From Streptomyces malachitofuscus (GTDB lineage Bacteria > Actinomycetota > Actinomycetes > Streptomycetales > Streptomycetaceae): 64,000 nt of DNA. The translations under genes were made by a program, and so were the position numbers. This document shows, in pieces, positions 8,213 through 16,670 of this stretch; positions within the stretch are counted from its first letter, which is position 1; the number at the start of each line of letters is the position of its first letter. The stretch is taken from contig NZ_BMUF01000004.1 of assembly GCF_014650055.1 (NCBI RefSeq), positions 297,283 to 361,282 of the forward strand, given 5' to 3'. A model generated the notes under the pieces. It saw only the letters and a list, made by a program, of their open reading frames with translations, was not told the origin of the DNA and did not search any database.

Positions 8213-9352
8213 GTGAGACCCCGTCACCCCCGTCGGCGCGCCCTCGGCGCCCTCGCCTTATGCCTGATCACCCTCTGCGCGGGCCAGACCCTGACCGGGC
8301 CGTCCGCCGCGGCGGCCCCGACGGCCTCCGCGACCGGCAACGCCGTCCTCGCCGCGGAGGACGGCGCCGCCCGGGCCCTGGCCGCCTCGCTCACCGACCC
8401 GGCCTGGCGTGCCCGCGTACAGAGGGCGGCGCTCACCTCCGACGAGGTGACCGTCACCGCCCTGGCCCGCCGCGCCGACAGCCCCCTCACCTCGACGCTG
8501 GCCGCGGCCGACCGCCGGATAGCCGCCGCCAAGGGCCTGGACCCCGACGTCGGCCCGCTGCTCCGGCTGCGGCTCGGGGACGCCTCCATGCGCACGGCGC
8601 TCGCCGCCGGGACCACGCCCTGGGTCGCCGTGGCGACGTCGGACGACGACACCACCCGCGTCACCGCCTACGACCCCCTGGGCGGGGCGCACACGCTCGA
8701 CGCACACACGGCGCCCGCCCGTCCCGTGTACGTCCTCGACATCGACGGCTCCAAGGCGCTCACCGCGGGCCTGGACGTACTGAACCAGGAACTCGCGCGG
8801 AACGGCGTGCGCTCCGCCGCACCGTTCACCGACCGCCCCGCGCGCACGCAGACCTCCGCCGCCGGCTTCTGGACCACGCGCATCTCCGCAGTGCGCCTCT
8901 CGGACGACGAGGAACCCTGGATCAAGGGCGACGCCGAGGTCTACACCCTGGTCACCGGCTTCGGCCACGACGGCAAGGTCAGGGTCGACCCCGTCGACAT
9001 GCCGTACCTGGACGACGACGGCACCGTCTACCGGCCCCGGCAGATCCTGGTCAACTGGTCCTCCTACAAGTACGACCTGGCCGACGCGGTGATGATGGAG
9101 GAGGACGGCAGCACCAACTACCGCGACCTCGCCAAGGCGATCGCCGCCGTGCTGCTCACCATCACCGACCAGGGCGCCTACATCCCCCTGGTGAACGCCG
9201 TCATGGACGCCATCCCGGACGACTGGTGGACCGACGACCCCGACTACGTCGACTCCTGGTACACCCTGGCCCGGGACGACGACGGCACCCGCCACGGCGC
9301 ACGGGGGAACGGGTGGATGACCGTGGAGCCGTACTACGTGCAGCAGTTCTGA
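8213..9352 (+). CDS. Secreted DUF3103 family protein
   Basis: 379 residues. Sec signal peptide at 1-36 (Arg-rich n-region, hydrophobic core, Ala-rich cleavage site). The mature part carries 'VYVLDIDGSKAL', repeated acidic stretches and 'WTDDPDYVDSWYTL' typical of DUF3103, function unknown. GTG start with AGGAGG at 8198-8203. Codon 16, inside the signal peptide (8258-8260), is TTA; in Streptomyces this is read only by the bldA tRNA, so expression is likely limited to late growth or development. Confidence 0.75.
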   Translation: MRPRHPRRRALGALALCLITLCAGQTLTGPSAAAAPTASATGNAVLAAEDGAARALAASLTDPAWRARVQRAALTSDEVTVTALARRADSPLTSTLAAADRRIAAAKGLDPDVGPLLRLRLGDASMRTALAAGTTPWVAVATSDDDTTRVTAYDPLGGAHTLDAHTAPARPVYVLDIDGSKALTAGLDVLNQELARNGVRSAAPFTDRPARTQTSAAGFWTTRISAVRLSDDEEPWIKGDAEVYTLVTGFGHDGKVRVDPVDMPYLDDDGTVYRPRQILVNWSSYKYDLADAVMMEEDGSTNYRDLAKAIAAVLLTITDQGAYIPLVNAVMDAIPDDWWTDDPDYVDSWYTLARDDDGTRHGARGNGWMTVEPYYVQQF

Positions 9353-9373
9353 CCCGCGCCGGCGATGACGCGA

Positions 9374-9405
9374 CGGGCCGGCCGGAACCGCTTCCCGCCG
9401 GCCCG
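9374..9405. terminator. Bidirectional terminator hairpin
   Basis: Perfect 9-bp stem (9374-9382 with 9397-9405) and 14-nt loop between the convergent DUF3103 gene and lipoprotein gene. Confidence 0.6.
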
Positions 9406-9406
9406 C

Positions 9407-10264
9407 TCAGTTGATGCCGCTGGGAGTGGGCTGCGGCGTACGCCCGGCGAGCACCTCCTGGAGCCGCTCCGTGCCCTGCTCCACCGCGGCCGAGGTGGTG
9501 TCGTGGTCGACGCCGTCGAGTCCGCCGTTGGTGACCGTGATGGCGCTCGTCCCGATCCGGACGACGGCGACATCCAGGCTGAGCGTCACGGGACTGCCGT
9601 TGCTCGTCCCCTTGACGGTCACCGTCAGCCCCTGGCGGTCATCGCCGGCATCCGGCAGCGACAGGTCGATGACCTGGACGGTGCGGTCGCCGTCGTCACC
9701 GCCGGTCAGGGTGAACTGGTCGCAGGTGTCCGGCAGCGAATGCAGCCACTCCATGGAGTCGTCGAGACCGGCCTTGTCGTACGCGGCGACCTGGTAGAGC
9801 AGCCGCGAGTCGCCCTCCTGGAACCCGGTGAGCGCCGACGCCCCGGACGGACGGCCCAGCAGCGTCTCGTCGTAGAGCGCGTCGACGAGGCGCCGGCAGT
9901 CGGCGGGGTCGCCCTGGCCCTCGAGGAACGCGGCCACGTCGACGTTGCCCACCAGCAGGGAGTCCCGCCACTCCTGCGGGTTGTCGACCTGCGTCCAGTC
10001 GCCCTCGATGTCCGCCGGGGTGATCAGCGCGTTCCGCGCGCCGGTCCCGGTCAGTTCCTCTCCGGGCGACGGGGAGGCGGGCGTCGACCCGGGCGACGTG
10101 GTCTGCGCGGCGAGACCGCGCTCGGCCACCGTGGCGGAGGTCTCCGACGCGGACGGTGCGCTGTCGTCCGCGCCGGAACAGGCCGCCGTGGCGAGCAGCG
10201 TCCCGGCGGCCAGGGCGACGGCCAGGACGCGGAGCGAACGGGCGAACGGACGAGGGGTGGTCAC
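9407..10264 (-). CDS. Secreted lipoprotein, sensor-like domain
   Basis: 285 residues. Lipobox LLATAAC with the lipidated Cys near residue 29, then a Ser/Thr/Pro-rich linker to about 75 and a globular domain. That domain has a 'D-CRRLVDALYDE' helix and a later 'DTCDQFTLTG' stretch, so two cysteines could pair; this resembles PknH-sensor-like extracellular domains but the match is weak. GTG at 10264 follows AGGAGG by 6 nt. Function unknown; anchored on the outer face of the membrane. Confidence 0.72.
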   Translation of the reverse strand: MTTPRPFARSLRVLAVALAAGTLLATAACSGADDSAPSASETSATVAERGLAAQTTSPGSTPASPSPGEELTGTGARNALITPADIEGDWTQVDNPQEWRDSLLVGNVDVAAFLEGQGDPADCRRLVDALYDETLLGRPSGASALTGFQEGDSRLLYQVAAYDKAGLDDSMEWLHSLPDTCDQFTLTGGDDGDRTVQVIDLSLPDAGDDRQGLTVTVKGTSNGSPVTLSLDVAVVRIGTSAITVTNGGLDGVDHDTTSAAVEQGTERLQEVLAGRTPQPTPSGIN

Positions 10265-10580
10265 AAGTGCCTCCTGAGGACGGGACGGCCGCCCGGTGCC
10301 GGCCTGCCCCGGGCGCATTTCCCCCCGTCCCTCACCGCACCATCGCTCCGCCCGGGTGACCAGCGCAGCGGAGGCATACAGGTGAGGCGCGCGCTTCCGG
10401 GCGTTTTCCGCAGGGCGCTGATACGTTCCGCTTGCAACGGTATGTCCTGGAAGGAATGCAGCCACGTCCCCCACCGGCCACGGCCCGATGTCCGATCCCG
10501 CAGCGGCCAGGCGTCACCCGACCCTGTTCCGTGCAGTCCGGCGTCGCCAGAACCCTCGGCTGCGCCGGTCTGACATCACG

Positions 10581-11960
10581 GTGACGGACGAACGGGCGGT
10601 CAAGCGAGCGGTCAAGGCCGCCTCGCTCGGCAACGCCATGGAGTGGTTCGATTTCGGCATCTACGCCTATCTCGCCGGCACCATCGGCCGCGTCTTCTTC
10701 CCCTCCGGCAGCGAGACCGCGCAACTGCTGTCCTCCTTCGCCACCTTCGCCGTCGCCTTCCTCGTGCGCCCGCTCGGCGGCATGGTCTTCGGACCGATGG
10801 GGGACAAGGTCGGCCGCAAGAAGGTGCTCGCGCTGACGATGATCCTCATGGCGATCGGCACCGCCGCGATCGGCATGCTGCCGACCTACGCGGCCGTCGG
10901 TTTCTGGTCCCCGGCGCTGCTGATCGTCTTCCGGCTGCTCCAGGGCTTCTCCACCGGCGGTGAGTACGGCGGCGCCTCCACCTTCATCGCGGAGTACGCC
11001 CCGGACCGCCGGCGCGGCTACTTCGGCAGCTTCCTGGAGCTGGGCACGCTGGCCGGCTACACCGGTGCGGCGGGCCTGGTGACAGGGCTCACCGCCTGGC
11101 TCGGCTCCGACACCATGGACGCCTGGGGCTGGCGCATCCCGTTCCTGATCGCGGGACCGCTGGGCATCGTCGGCATCTACCTGCGTCTCAAGCTGGACGA
11201 CACCCCGGCGTACCTGAAGCTGGAGGAGGGCAACGTCCATATCTCCGATGCCGCGAACACGGTGGAGAAGACCGCGCACGGCGACCTCGCCAAGATCTTC
11301 CGGGAGCAGTGGCGCGCGCTGGTGTTGTGCATCGCGCTGGTCGGCGCGTACAACATCACCGACTACATGCTGCTGTCGTACATGCCGACCTACCTCTCCG
11401 ACGAACTGCACTACAGCGAGACCCACGGGCTGCTGATCCTCGTGGTCACCATGGTGGTGCTGATGTCGATCATCAACCAGGTGGGCCGGCTGAACGACCG
11501 GTACGGCCGCAAGCCGTTGCTCATGACCGGCATGCTGGGCTTCTTCGTCCTGTCCGCCCCGGCGTTCGTCCTCGTGCAGGAGGGCAGTCTGCTCGCCGTC
11601 TCGGCCGGCATGCTGATGCTCGGCCTGTCCCTGGTCTGTCTGCTCGGCACCATGTCGGCGGCGCTGCCGGCCATGTTCCCGACCTCGGTGCGCTACGGCT
11701 CACTGTCGGTCGGCTACAACCTCTCGGCCTCGCTGTTCGGCGGCACCACCCCCCTGGTCATCACCGCCCTGATCGGTGTGACCGGCTCCGACATGATGCC
11801 GGCGTACTACTCGATGGCCGCGGCTCTGGTGGGCGTCATCGCGGTGGCCTGCATGAAGGAGACGGCGCAGCAGCCGCTCGAAGGGTCGCCCCCGTCGGTG
11901 CAGACCGAGGAGGAGGCGGCGGAACTGGTCCAGGCGCAGGCGCCGACACCCAAGTTCTGA
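10581..11960 (+). CDS. MFS transporter, metabolite:H+ symporter (ProP-like)
   Basis: 459 residues, about 12 membrane helices. N-terminal 'AASLGNAMEWFDFGIYAYLA' and the loop 'GDKVGRKKVLALT', plus 'GGEYGGASTFIAEYAP', identify the metabolite:proton symporter branch that includes proline/betaine ProP and citrate/dicarboxylate carriers. GTG at 10581 is chosen because family members start near 'DERAVKRAVKAAS'; an in-frame ATG at 10488 would add 31 arginine-rich residues, and neither start has a clear ribosome site. Substrate not assignable. Confidence 0.85.
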   Translation: MTDERAVKRAVKAASLGNAMEWFDFGIYAYLAGTIGRVFFPSGSETAQLLSSFATFAVAFLVRPLGGMVFGPMGDKVGRKKVLALTMILMAIGTAAIGMLPTYAAVGFWSPALLIVFRLLQGFSTGGEYGGASTFIAEYAPDRRRGYFGSFLELGTLAGYTGAAGLVTGLTAWLGSDTMDAWGWRIPFLIAGPLGIVGIYLRLKLDDTPAYLKLEEGNVHISDAANTVEKTAHGDLAKIFREQWRALVLCIALVGAYNITDYMLLSYMPTYLSDELHYSETHGLLILVVTMVVLMSIINQVGRLNDRYGRKPLLMTGMLGFFVLSAPAFVLVQEGSLLAVSAGMLMLGLSLVCLLGTMSAALPAMFPTSVRYGSLSVGYNLSASLFGGTTPLVITALIGVTGSDMMPAYYSMAAALVGVIAVACMKETAQQPLEGSPPSVQTEEEAAELVQAQAPTPKF

Positions 11961-12005
11961 CATGCCGTCGGATCGGGAGCGGGCGCCGGAGCCGGGGCGT
12001 CCTCG

Positions 12006-12665
12006 TCAGTCCTCCGCCCAGCCGTCCTCGCGGACACGGGCCGCCAGGTCGATCTTCGTGTAGGTCGGGCGGCCCGCCTGCTGGTACTTCTCCTTCACGC
12101 GGTCCAGGTAGTACTTGGCCGTGTGCGGACTGACCCCGGCTCGCCGTGCCGTGGCCTTGAGGGTGAGACCTGAGGCGTACTCCAGGAGCACCTGGCGTTC
12201 CTTCGGTGACAGCCTGGGCCGTGCCGGTGCGTCGTCGTGCGCCCACGCGAAGGCCAGCTCCGCCGAATGGACCGTTCCGCCCGCGGCCACCTCCTCGACC
12301 GCTTTCACCAGCGTCGGAAGGTCGTGGTCCTTGGTCAGGTAGCCGTCCGCGCCGGCGGCGATCGCCGCGACGATCCTGCGCCGGTCGGCCACCGTGCTGA
12401 TGACGAGCACACGCGCGCCCGTGGCGCGCAGCCGCCGGATGTTGTCCGGCGGCTGCGACCCGTCGCGGAGCACGAGGTCCAGCAGGACCACGTCGTACGG
12501 CGCCGCGCCTGTGCCGTCCGGTCCGCCCGACTCACCGGGCCGCCCCAGCAGTTCGCCCACCGTGCACGCCGTCGCAGCGAGGACGACCCCCGGCACGCCG
12601 TCCAGCCAGACGTGCAGCCCGTCGAGCAGCATCCGGTCGTCGTCGACCACGGCAACGGTGATCAC
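12006..12665 (-). CDS. LuxR/NarL-type response regulator
   Basis: 219 residues. Receiver domain with acidic pair at 8-10, phospho-acceptor Asp63 in VVLLDLVL, Thr in 'VISTVAD' and Lys in 'YLTKDHD'. The C-terminal helix-turn-helix 'LSPKERQVLLEYASGLTLKA' is NarL-like. The GTG start overlaps the stop of the histidine kinase gene by 4 nt (GTGA), so the pair is translationally coupled; a GTG at 12674 is an alternative. Confidence 0.85.
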   Translation of the reverse strand: MITVAVVDDDRMLLDGLHVWLDGVPGVVLAATACTVGELLGRPGESGGPDGTGAAPYDVVLLDLVLRDGSQPPDNIRRLRATGARVLVISTVADRRRIVAAIAAGADGYLTKDHDLPTLVKAVEEVAAGGTVHSAELAFAWAHDDAPARPRLSPKERQVLLEYASGLTLKATARRAGVSPHTAKYYLDRVKEKYQQAGRPTYTKIDLAARVREDGWAED

Positions 12666-13786
12666 GCGGGCCACCGCAGGGCCACCCGCGTGCCCTCGCC
12701 GGGCGCGCTGTCCACCTCCGCCGCACCGCCCGCCTCACGCATCCGCGCGCCGATCGACGACCGCAGTCCCAGCCCCTCGTCCACGGTGCCGGGGTCGAAT
12801 CCGGTGCCGCGATCCACGACCGTCACCACGACCCCGTCGCCGTCGCCCGTGACCGTCACGAACGCCCGGCGCGTGCCGGCGTGCCGCAGCACGTTGTTGA
12901 GTGCCTCCGTCACCGCGCTGCCCAGCGCGGCCGCCGCATGGGGCGGTATCTCCGCGGGAGCGTCGTACTGGGCCGTCACCCGCAGCCCCAGGCTCTCCAC
13001 CGAGCGCACCGCGTGCTCCACGGCGGCCGCGGTGCCCGGAGCGGCATCCTCCTCCCTGTGCTGCTGTACGAGTCGTCGCAGGTAGGCGGCCTCCCTGCCG
13101 CAGCGCTCCCGCACGGCCGGGGCGTCGGCCTCGGCCCGTCCGCTCGCGATGGCGGTGAGCGTGGCCAGCACCGTGTCGTGCAACGCCCGGTGGTGCGCCA
13201 TGCGTTCGGCGTACCGGGCCCGTGCCGCCTCGGCGACGACGGCCTGCTCGGTGGCGGCGTCGAGCAGACTCCCCTGCCGGCGCAGGTACCACCAGAAGAC
13301 GCGCGCCAGTAAGGCCGAGGAGACCAGGGCGTTGAGGTGTGCGGCGATCACGGCGATCTCCGCACCGGCCATCCAGTAGCCGGCCGTGTGCGTGGCCGTC
13401 AGCGCCGCCACCGCGCCGGCCACGGCCGCGGCCCGGCCGAAGGCCACGGCGCAGACGGCGCTCGCCGACCCGCCGAGCAGCATCGACCAGGCGAGGTCCG
13501 ACGGCCGGTCCGCCCCGCCCGCGTACACCGCGAACGGCAGCACACAGCCGACGAGCACCAGGTCCACGAGCGGCGGCCGGACGCCGAACCAGCCGCGGGA
13601 ACGCGCGCCGCCGAAGACCTGCACGCTCGAACCGAGCGCGGCCGACAGCCCGAGCCACGACAGGGCGCTGCCGCGCTGGTGCTGGACCACGGCGAGGACA
13701 CCGACGACCAGATGGCTGGCCCGGTACAGACCGGTCGCCAGAATCATGAACGACTGGGCCCGCTGCAGACCCGACCCGAGGCTCAC
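12662..13786 (-). CDS. Sensor histidine kinase, NarL-partner type
   Basis: 374 residues. About four to five membrane helices in residues 40-165, then a dimerisation helix with 'HHRALHDTVLATL' (phospho-acceptor His203) and an HATPase domain with 'EALNNVLRHA' N-box and 'GLGLRSSIGARM' G-box. No extracellular sensor of size, so it probably senses within the membrane. GTG at 13786 has GGGAG 8 nt upstream. Forms a two-gene unit with the response regulator; divergent from the ricin-like gene. Confidence 0.85.
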   Translation of the reverse strand: MSLGSGLQRAQSFMILATGLYRASHLVVGVLAVVQHQRGSALSWLGLSAALGSSVQVFGGARSRGWFGVRPPLVDLVLVGCVLPFAVYAGGADRPSDLAWSMLLGGSASAVCAVAFGRAAAVAGAVAALTATHTAGYWMAGAEIAVIAAHLNALVSSALLARVFWWYLRRQGSLLDAATEQAVVAEAARARYAERMAHHRALHDTVLATLTAIASGRAEADAPAVRERCGREAAYLRRLVQQHREEDAAPGTAAAVEHAVRSVESLGLRVTAQYDAPAEIPPHAAAALGSAVTEALNNVLRHAGTRRAFVTVTGDGDGVVVTVVDRGTGFDPGTVDEGLGLRSSIGARMREAGGAAEVDSAPGEGTRVALRWPA

Positions 13787-13948
13787 GGCACCACTCCCGC
13801 GCCCACGCAACCCCCCTGAACCGGCGGTACGGCCGGGCACCGGTGCCCCGCTAGTTTCGGGGGCGTGCCGGCGCCGGTCACGACGAGCCATCAGATCATC
13901 ACGTGGGGTCGCGACGCCGGTCAGTATCCGGGCAAAGAAGGAGGAAAA

Positions 13949-14518
13949 GTGGCTAGAAGTGTGCGTGGCGGAGGCATCGCCGCGTTCTTGGCGGCGCTGC
14001 TCGTTCTGCTCGTCTCCGGTACGGCCACCGCGGCCGATCCGCCGATCCGTTACACCGGCTGGATCACCAACGCGGCGATATACGAGATGCGGGCCTCGTA
14101 CTCGTGGCAGTGCATGGACGTGCGCGGCGAGTCGCAGAACCCGGGCGCCGTCGTCCAGCGCTACGACTGCAAGGGCAGGCTGCACCAGCGTTTCTACTTC
14201 ACGCCCTCCGGCACCCCGGGCCTGTTCATGATCGGGGTGTACGGGAAGTACTGCGTGGGCGCGCAGAACGCCTCGGTCGCCGACGGCACCCCGATGGTGA
14301 TCGGTCACTGCCAGGGGCCGGGCCAGCATTTCCGCTGGGTCGACCAGGGCAACGGTCACTGGGAGATCGTGGAGGCCGCCAGCGGCAAGTGCCTGATCGA
14401 TGGGGGCCGACGGGAGGCGATCCGGCTCGGTGCGTGCGGCAACATCGCCGTGCCCTACCCGAGTCTGTGGACGCCTCGCTACGACCGTCAGTACAACTAC
14501 ACCAGCGTGTGGGGCTGA
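13949..14518 (+). CDS. Secreted ricin-B-like lectin protein
   Basis: 189 residues. Signal peptide at 1-28 ending TATAA, then one beta-trefoil-like domain with three Q-x-F/W-type repeats: 'CKGRLHQRFYF', 'CQGPGQHFRW' and a shorter third. Cysteines around each repeat could pair. RICIN folds bind galactose, xylan or similar glycans; ligand unknown. GTG at 13949 follows a strong GGAGG. It stands alone, with a terminator after it. Confidence 0.75.
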   Translation: MARSVRGGGIAAFLAALLVLLVSGTATAADPPIRYTGWITNAAIYEMRASYSWQCMDVRGESQNPGAVVQRYDCKGRLHQRFYFTPSGTPGLFMIGVYGKYCVGAQNASVADGTPMVIGHCQGPGQHFRWVDQGNGHWEIVEAASGKCLIDGGRREAIRLGACGNIAVPYPSLWTPRYDRQYNYTSVWG

Positions 14519-14556
14519 CGGTCCCAGAAGGCCGGGCCGGGGGGTCGGGTGAAGGG

Positions 14557-14586
14557 GGTGCGGCGGGTACGGGGGCCCGCCGCACC
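14557..14586. terminator. Bidirectional terminator hairpin
   Basis: Perfect 11-bp stem (14557-14567 with 14576-14586) and 8-nt loop, between the convergent ricin-like and TOPRIM genes. Confidence 0.7.
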
Positions 14587-14632
14587 ACGGTCGCGGCCGG
14601 ACGGGGGGCGGCGGGCGAGGGGGCGCGGACGG

Positions 14633-15250
14633 TCAGAGGCCGGCGAACAGGCTGTCGAGCGGGGCGGGTACGCGGTCGGGGCCGAGGGCCTCGACGAGCA
14701 CCCGACCGTAGTGGATCTTGCGCCCCTTCTTCGTGCCGAGGAAGCGCCGGAGCTGCTGTTCCGGGGCGCGGCCCTGCTGTGCGGGCTGGCGCAGGAAGGT
14801 CCGCAGCGGGCGGTCGTCGCCCTCCTCCCGGATGATCTCCTTCACCCGGTTCACGCCCAGGGCCCGGATGAGCTCGTCCTCCAGATCCGCCGCACAGACG
14901 TGGATCCCGTGCCCTTGCGCACCGGCCCGCTCCAGGCCGCGGGCGTAGTAGCCGAACTCCGCCTCGTCGCACAGCCCCGTGAGACGCAGGTCCAGGCCGG
15001 CCGGCCCCAGGAGGCCGGCGAAGCGCCCGACGCTCATCGCACCACCCATCGGAAGGACGCAGACCCCATCGGCCGCCAGGTCCCGGCCGCGGCTCGCGGC
15101 CAGTGCGTCGACCGCCGCGGCGTCGCTCAGGCCTTCGAGCAGGACGGCCGTCCGGACCTCCACCTGCGCGGCCAGTGCGCGGGCCTCGTCACCCGGGGCG
15201 CCTGCCGCCCACGCGATCACCGCTGCCCGGAACGCTTTCATGTCCGCCAT
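14633..15250 (-). CDS. Stand-alone TOPRIM domain protein (OLD-like)
   Basis: 205 residues. 'AVLLEGLSDAAAVDAL' near residue 32 carries the TOPRIM catalytic Glu (the E-G-x-x-D motif), and 'LTGLCDEAEFGYYARGLE' carries the distal acidic group. This resembles the TOPRIM half of OLD-family nucleases, but the ABC ATPase half is absent. Such solo proteins occur in Streptomyces, annotated as ATP-dependent endonuclease-like. Activity on nucleic acid is plausible but not shown. ATG at 15250; an internal Met at residue 4 is an alternative. Confidence 0.65.
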   Translation of the reverse strand: MADMKAFRAAVIAWAAGAPGDEARALAAQVEVRTAVLLEGLSDAAAVDALAASRGRDLAADGVCVLPMGGAMSVGRFAGLLGPAGLDLRLTGLCDEAEFGYYARGLERAGAQGHGIHVCAADLEDELIRALGVNRVKEIIREEGDDRPLRTFLRQPAQQGRAPEQQLRRFLGTKKGRKIHYGRVLVEALGPDRVPAPLDSLFAGL

Positions 15251-15433
15251 GGGGTGAGTCTCGCGTTCCTTCCAGCCATCGAGGTAGCGAATTTCCCTTC
15301 CCGCTCTTGTCGCGCTCCTGACAAGACGGCATTTCCGTGGCACTCTGCGTGACGCACGTCTGTCCGCACAGCTCTTCGTTCCCCCCACCCTGCCCGGACC
15401 CGACCGGTCCCGGCACGGCAGAAGGAGGCATGC

Positions 15434-16414
15434 GTGAGACGCCATCGCACCGCAGCGGGCGCCCTGTTGACCCTCGGAGCCCTGCTCACCGGCGGCCTTG
15501 CCGGCACCGCCAACGCCGCACCCTCCGGCACGGCTGACGGAGCACCGGCCGCGACCCGCACCGTCCCGACCGCCGAACGGCAAGCCGCCCGCACGTTCTG
15601 GACCGCCGACCGGATGCGCGGTGCCACACCGCTCGATCCCGAGCTGAGCCCCGCGGCCGCCGGGACCCCGAAGGCACCCGCGCCGTCCGACGCGGGCGAG
15701 ACGACCGTCGTACCGGGTGCCGCCCCCGCCGCCTTTCCCCAGCCCGGCGGGCCGTGGACCGGCGGCGGAGCGGTGGTGTCCACCTCGGGCCGGGTGTTCT
15801 TCACCTTCCAGGGACGCACCGCCTCCTGCTCCGGCAACGCCGTCACCAGCCAGAACGCCAGCACCGTCATCACGGCCGGGCACTGCGTGAAATACCAGGG
15901 GAGCTGGCACACCAACTGGGTCTTCGTGCCCGCGTACGACAACGGCAAGGCCCCGTACGGCCAGTGGGCCGCCACCAGCACACTGACCACCCCGCAGTGG
16001 GAGGCGAGCGAGGACATCAACTACGACGTCGGAGCGGCCGTCGTGGCACCCCTGAACGGGCAGCGGCTCACCTCGGTCGTCGGCGCGCAGGGCCTGCAGT
16101 TCAACGGCGGCTACAACAAGCGGATGTACGCCTTCGGCTTCCCCGCCGCAGCCCCGTACGACGGCACGAAGCTCATCCACTGCAGCGGCAACAGTTCCAA
16201 GGACTTCCTCTTCTCGCAGGACCACAGCCTCGGCTGCAACATGACGGGAGGCTCCAGCGGCGGCCCCTGGTTCACCGGCTTCGACGAGACGACCGGCACG
16301 GGCCTCCAGGTCTCGGTGAACAGCTTCGGCTACACGTTCCTGCCGAACAGGATGTTCGGCCCCTACTTCGGCGACGAGGCGAAAGCCCTGTACGACAAGG
16401 CCCAGACCTCCTAG
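15434..16414 (+). CDS. Secreted trypsin-like serine protease
   Basis: 326 residues. Signal peptide at 1-29, a propeptide-like region to about 110, then an S1-type chymotrypsin fold with catalytic His150 (ITAGHC), Asp198 (INYDVGAA) and Ser275 (GGSSGGPW). It resembles glutamyl-endopeptidase-like bacterial secreted proteases. GTG start with AAGGAGG 6 nt upstream. The propeptide suggests export as a zymogen. It faces away from the TOPRIM gene across a 183-bp divergent region. Confidence 0.88.
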   Translation: MRRHRTAAGALLTLGALLTGGLAGTANAAPSGTADGAPAATRTVPTAERQAARTFWTADRMRGATPLDPELSPAAAGTPKAPAPSDAGETTVVPGAAPAAFPQPGGPWTGGGAVVSTSGRVFFTFQGRTASCSGNAVTSQNASTVITAGHCVKYQGSWHTNWVFVPAYDNGKAPYGQWAATSTLTTPQWEASEDINYDVGAAVVAPLNGQRLTSVVGAQGLQFNGGYNKRMYAFGFPAAAPYDGTKLIHCSGNSSKDFLFSQDHSLGCNMTGGSSGGPWFTGFDETTGTGLQVSVNSFGYTFLPNRMFGPYFGDEAKALYDKAQTS

Positions 16415-16439
16415 CCGATAGGTACGGCGCCCGGAACCC

Positions 16440-16499
16440 GTCCAGGAACAGCACCGGATGCGGTCGGCCGACGGCACCTGGGAGCGTCTGCTGCGACAG
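16440..16499 (+). pseudogene. Possible IS5-type transposase remnant
   Basis: A 60-bp frame encodes a fragment containing RSADGTWERLLRQ. The phrase 'ADGTWERLL' with flanking Arg is the N-terminal signature of IS5-group (IS112-like) transposases common in Streptomyces. A stop follows about 10 codons later and there is no other transposase sequence or inverted repeat around it. The rest of the 256-bp gap holds nothing I can identify. Confidence 0.35.
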
Positions 16500-16670
16500 A
16501 GGCCGCGGCCGACGCCCCCACCGCATGGTTGAGCAGCGCCACCGGCCCCTCCGGGCGCAGTGCACCCGGTATTTGCCCCACTTCCTGCGAAGGCCACCGG
16601 CCATCGGCCACACTCGTCACGCGACGTGCACGCGTCGCCACTGACTGGTGGTCTTCTCGGGGGATCTGTG

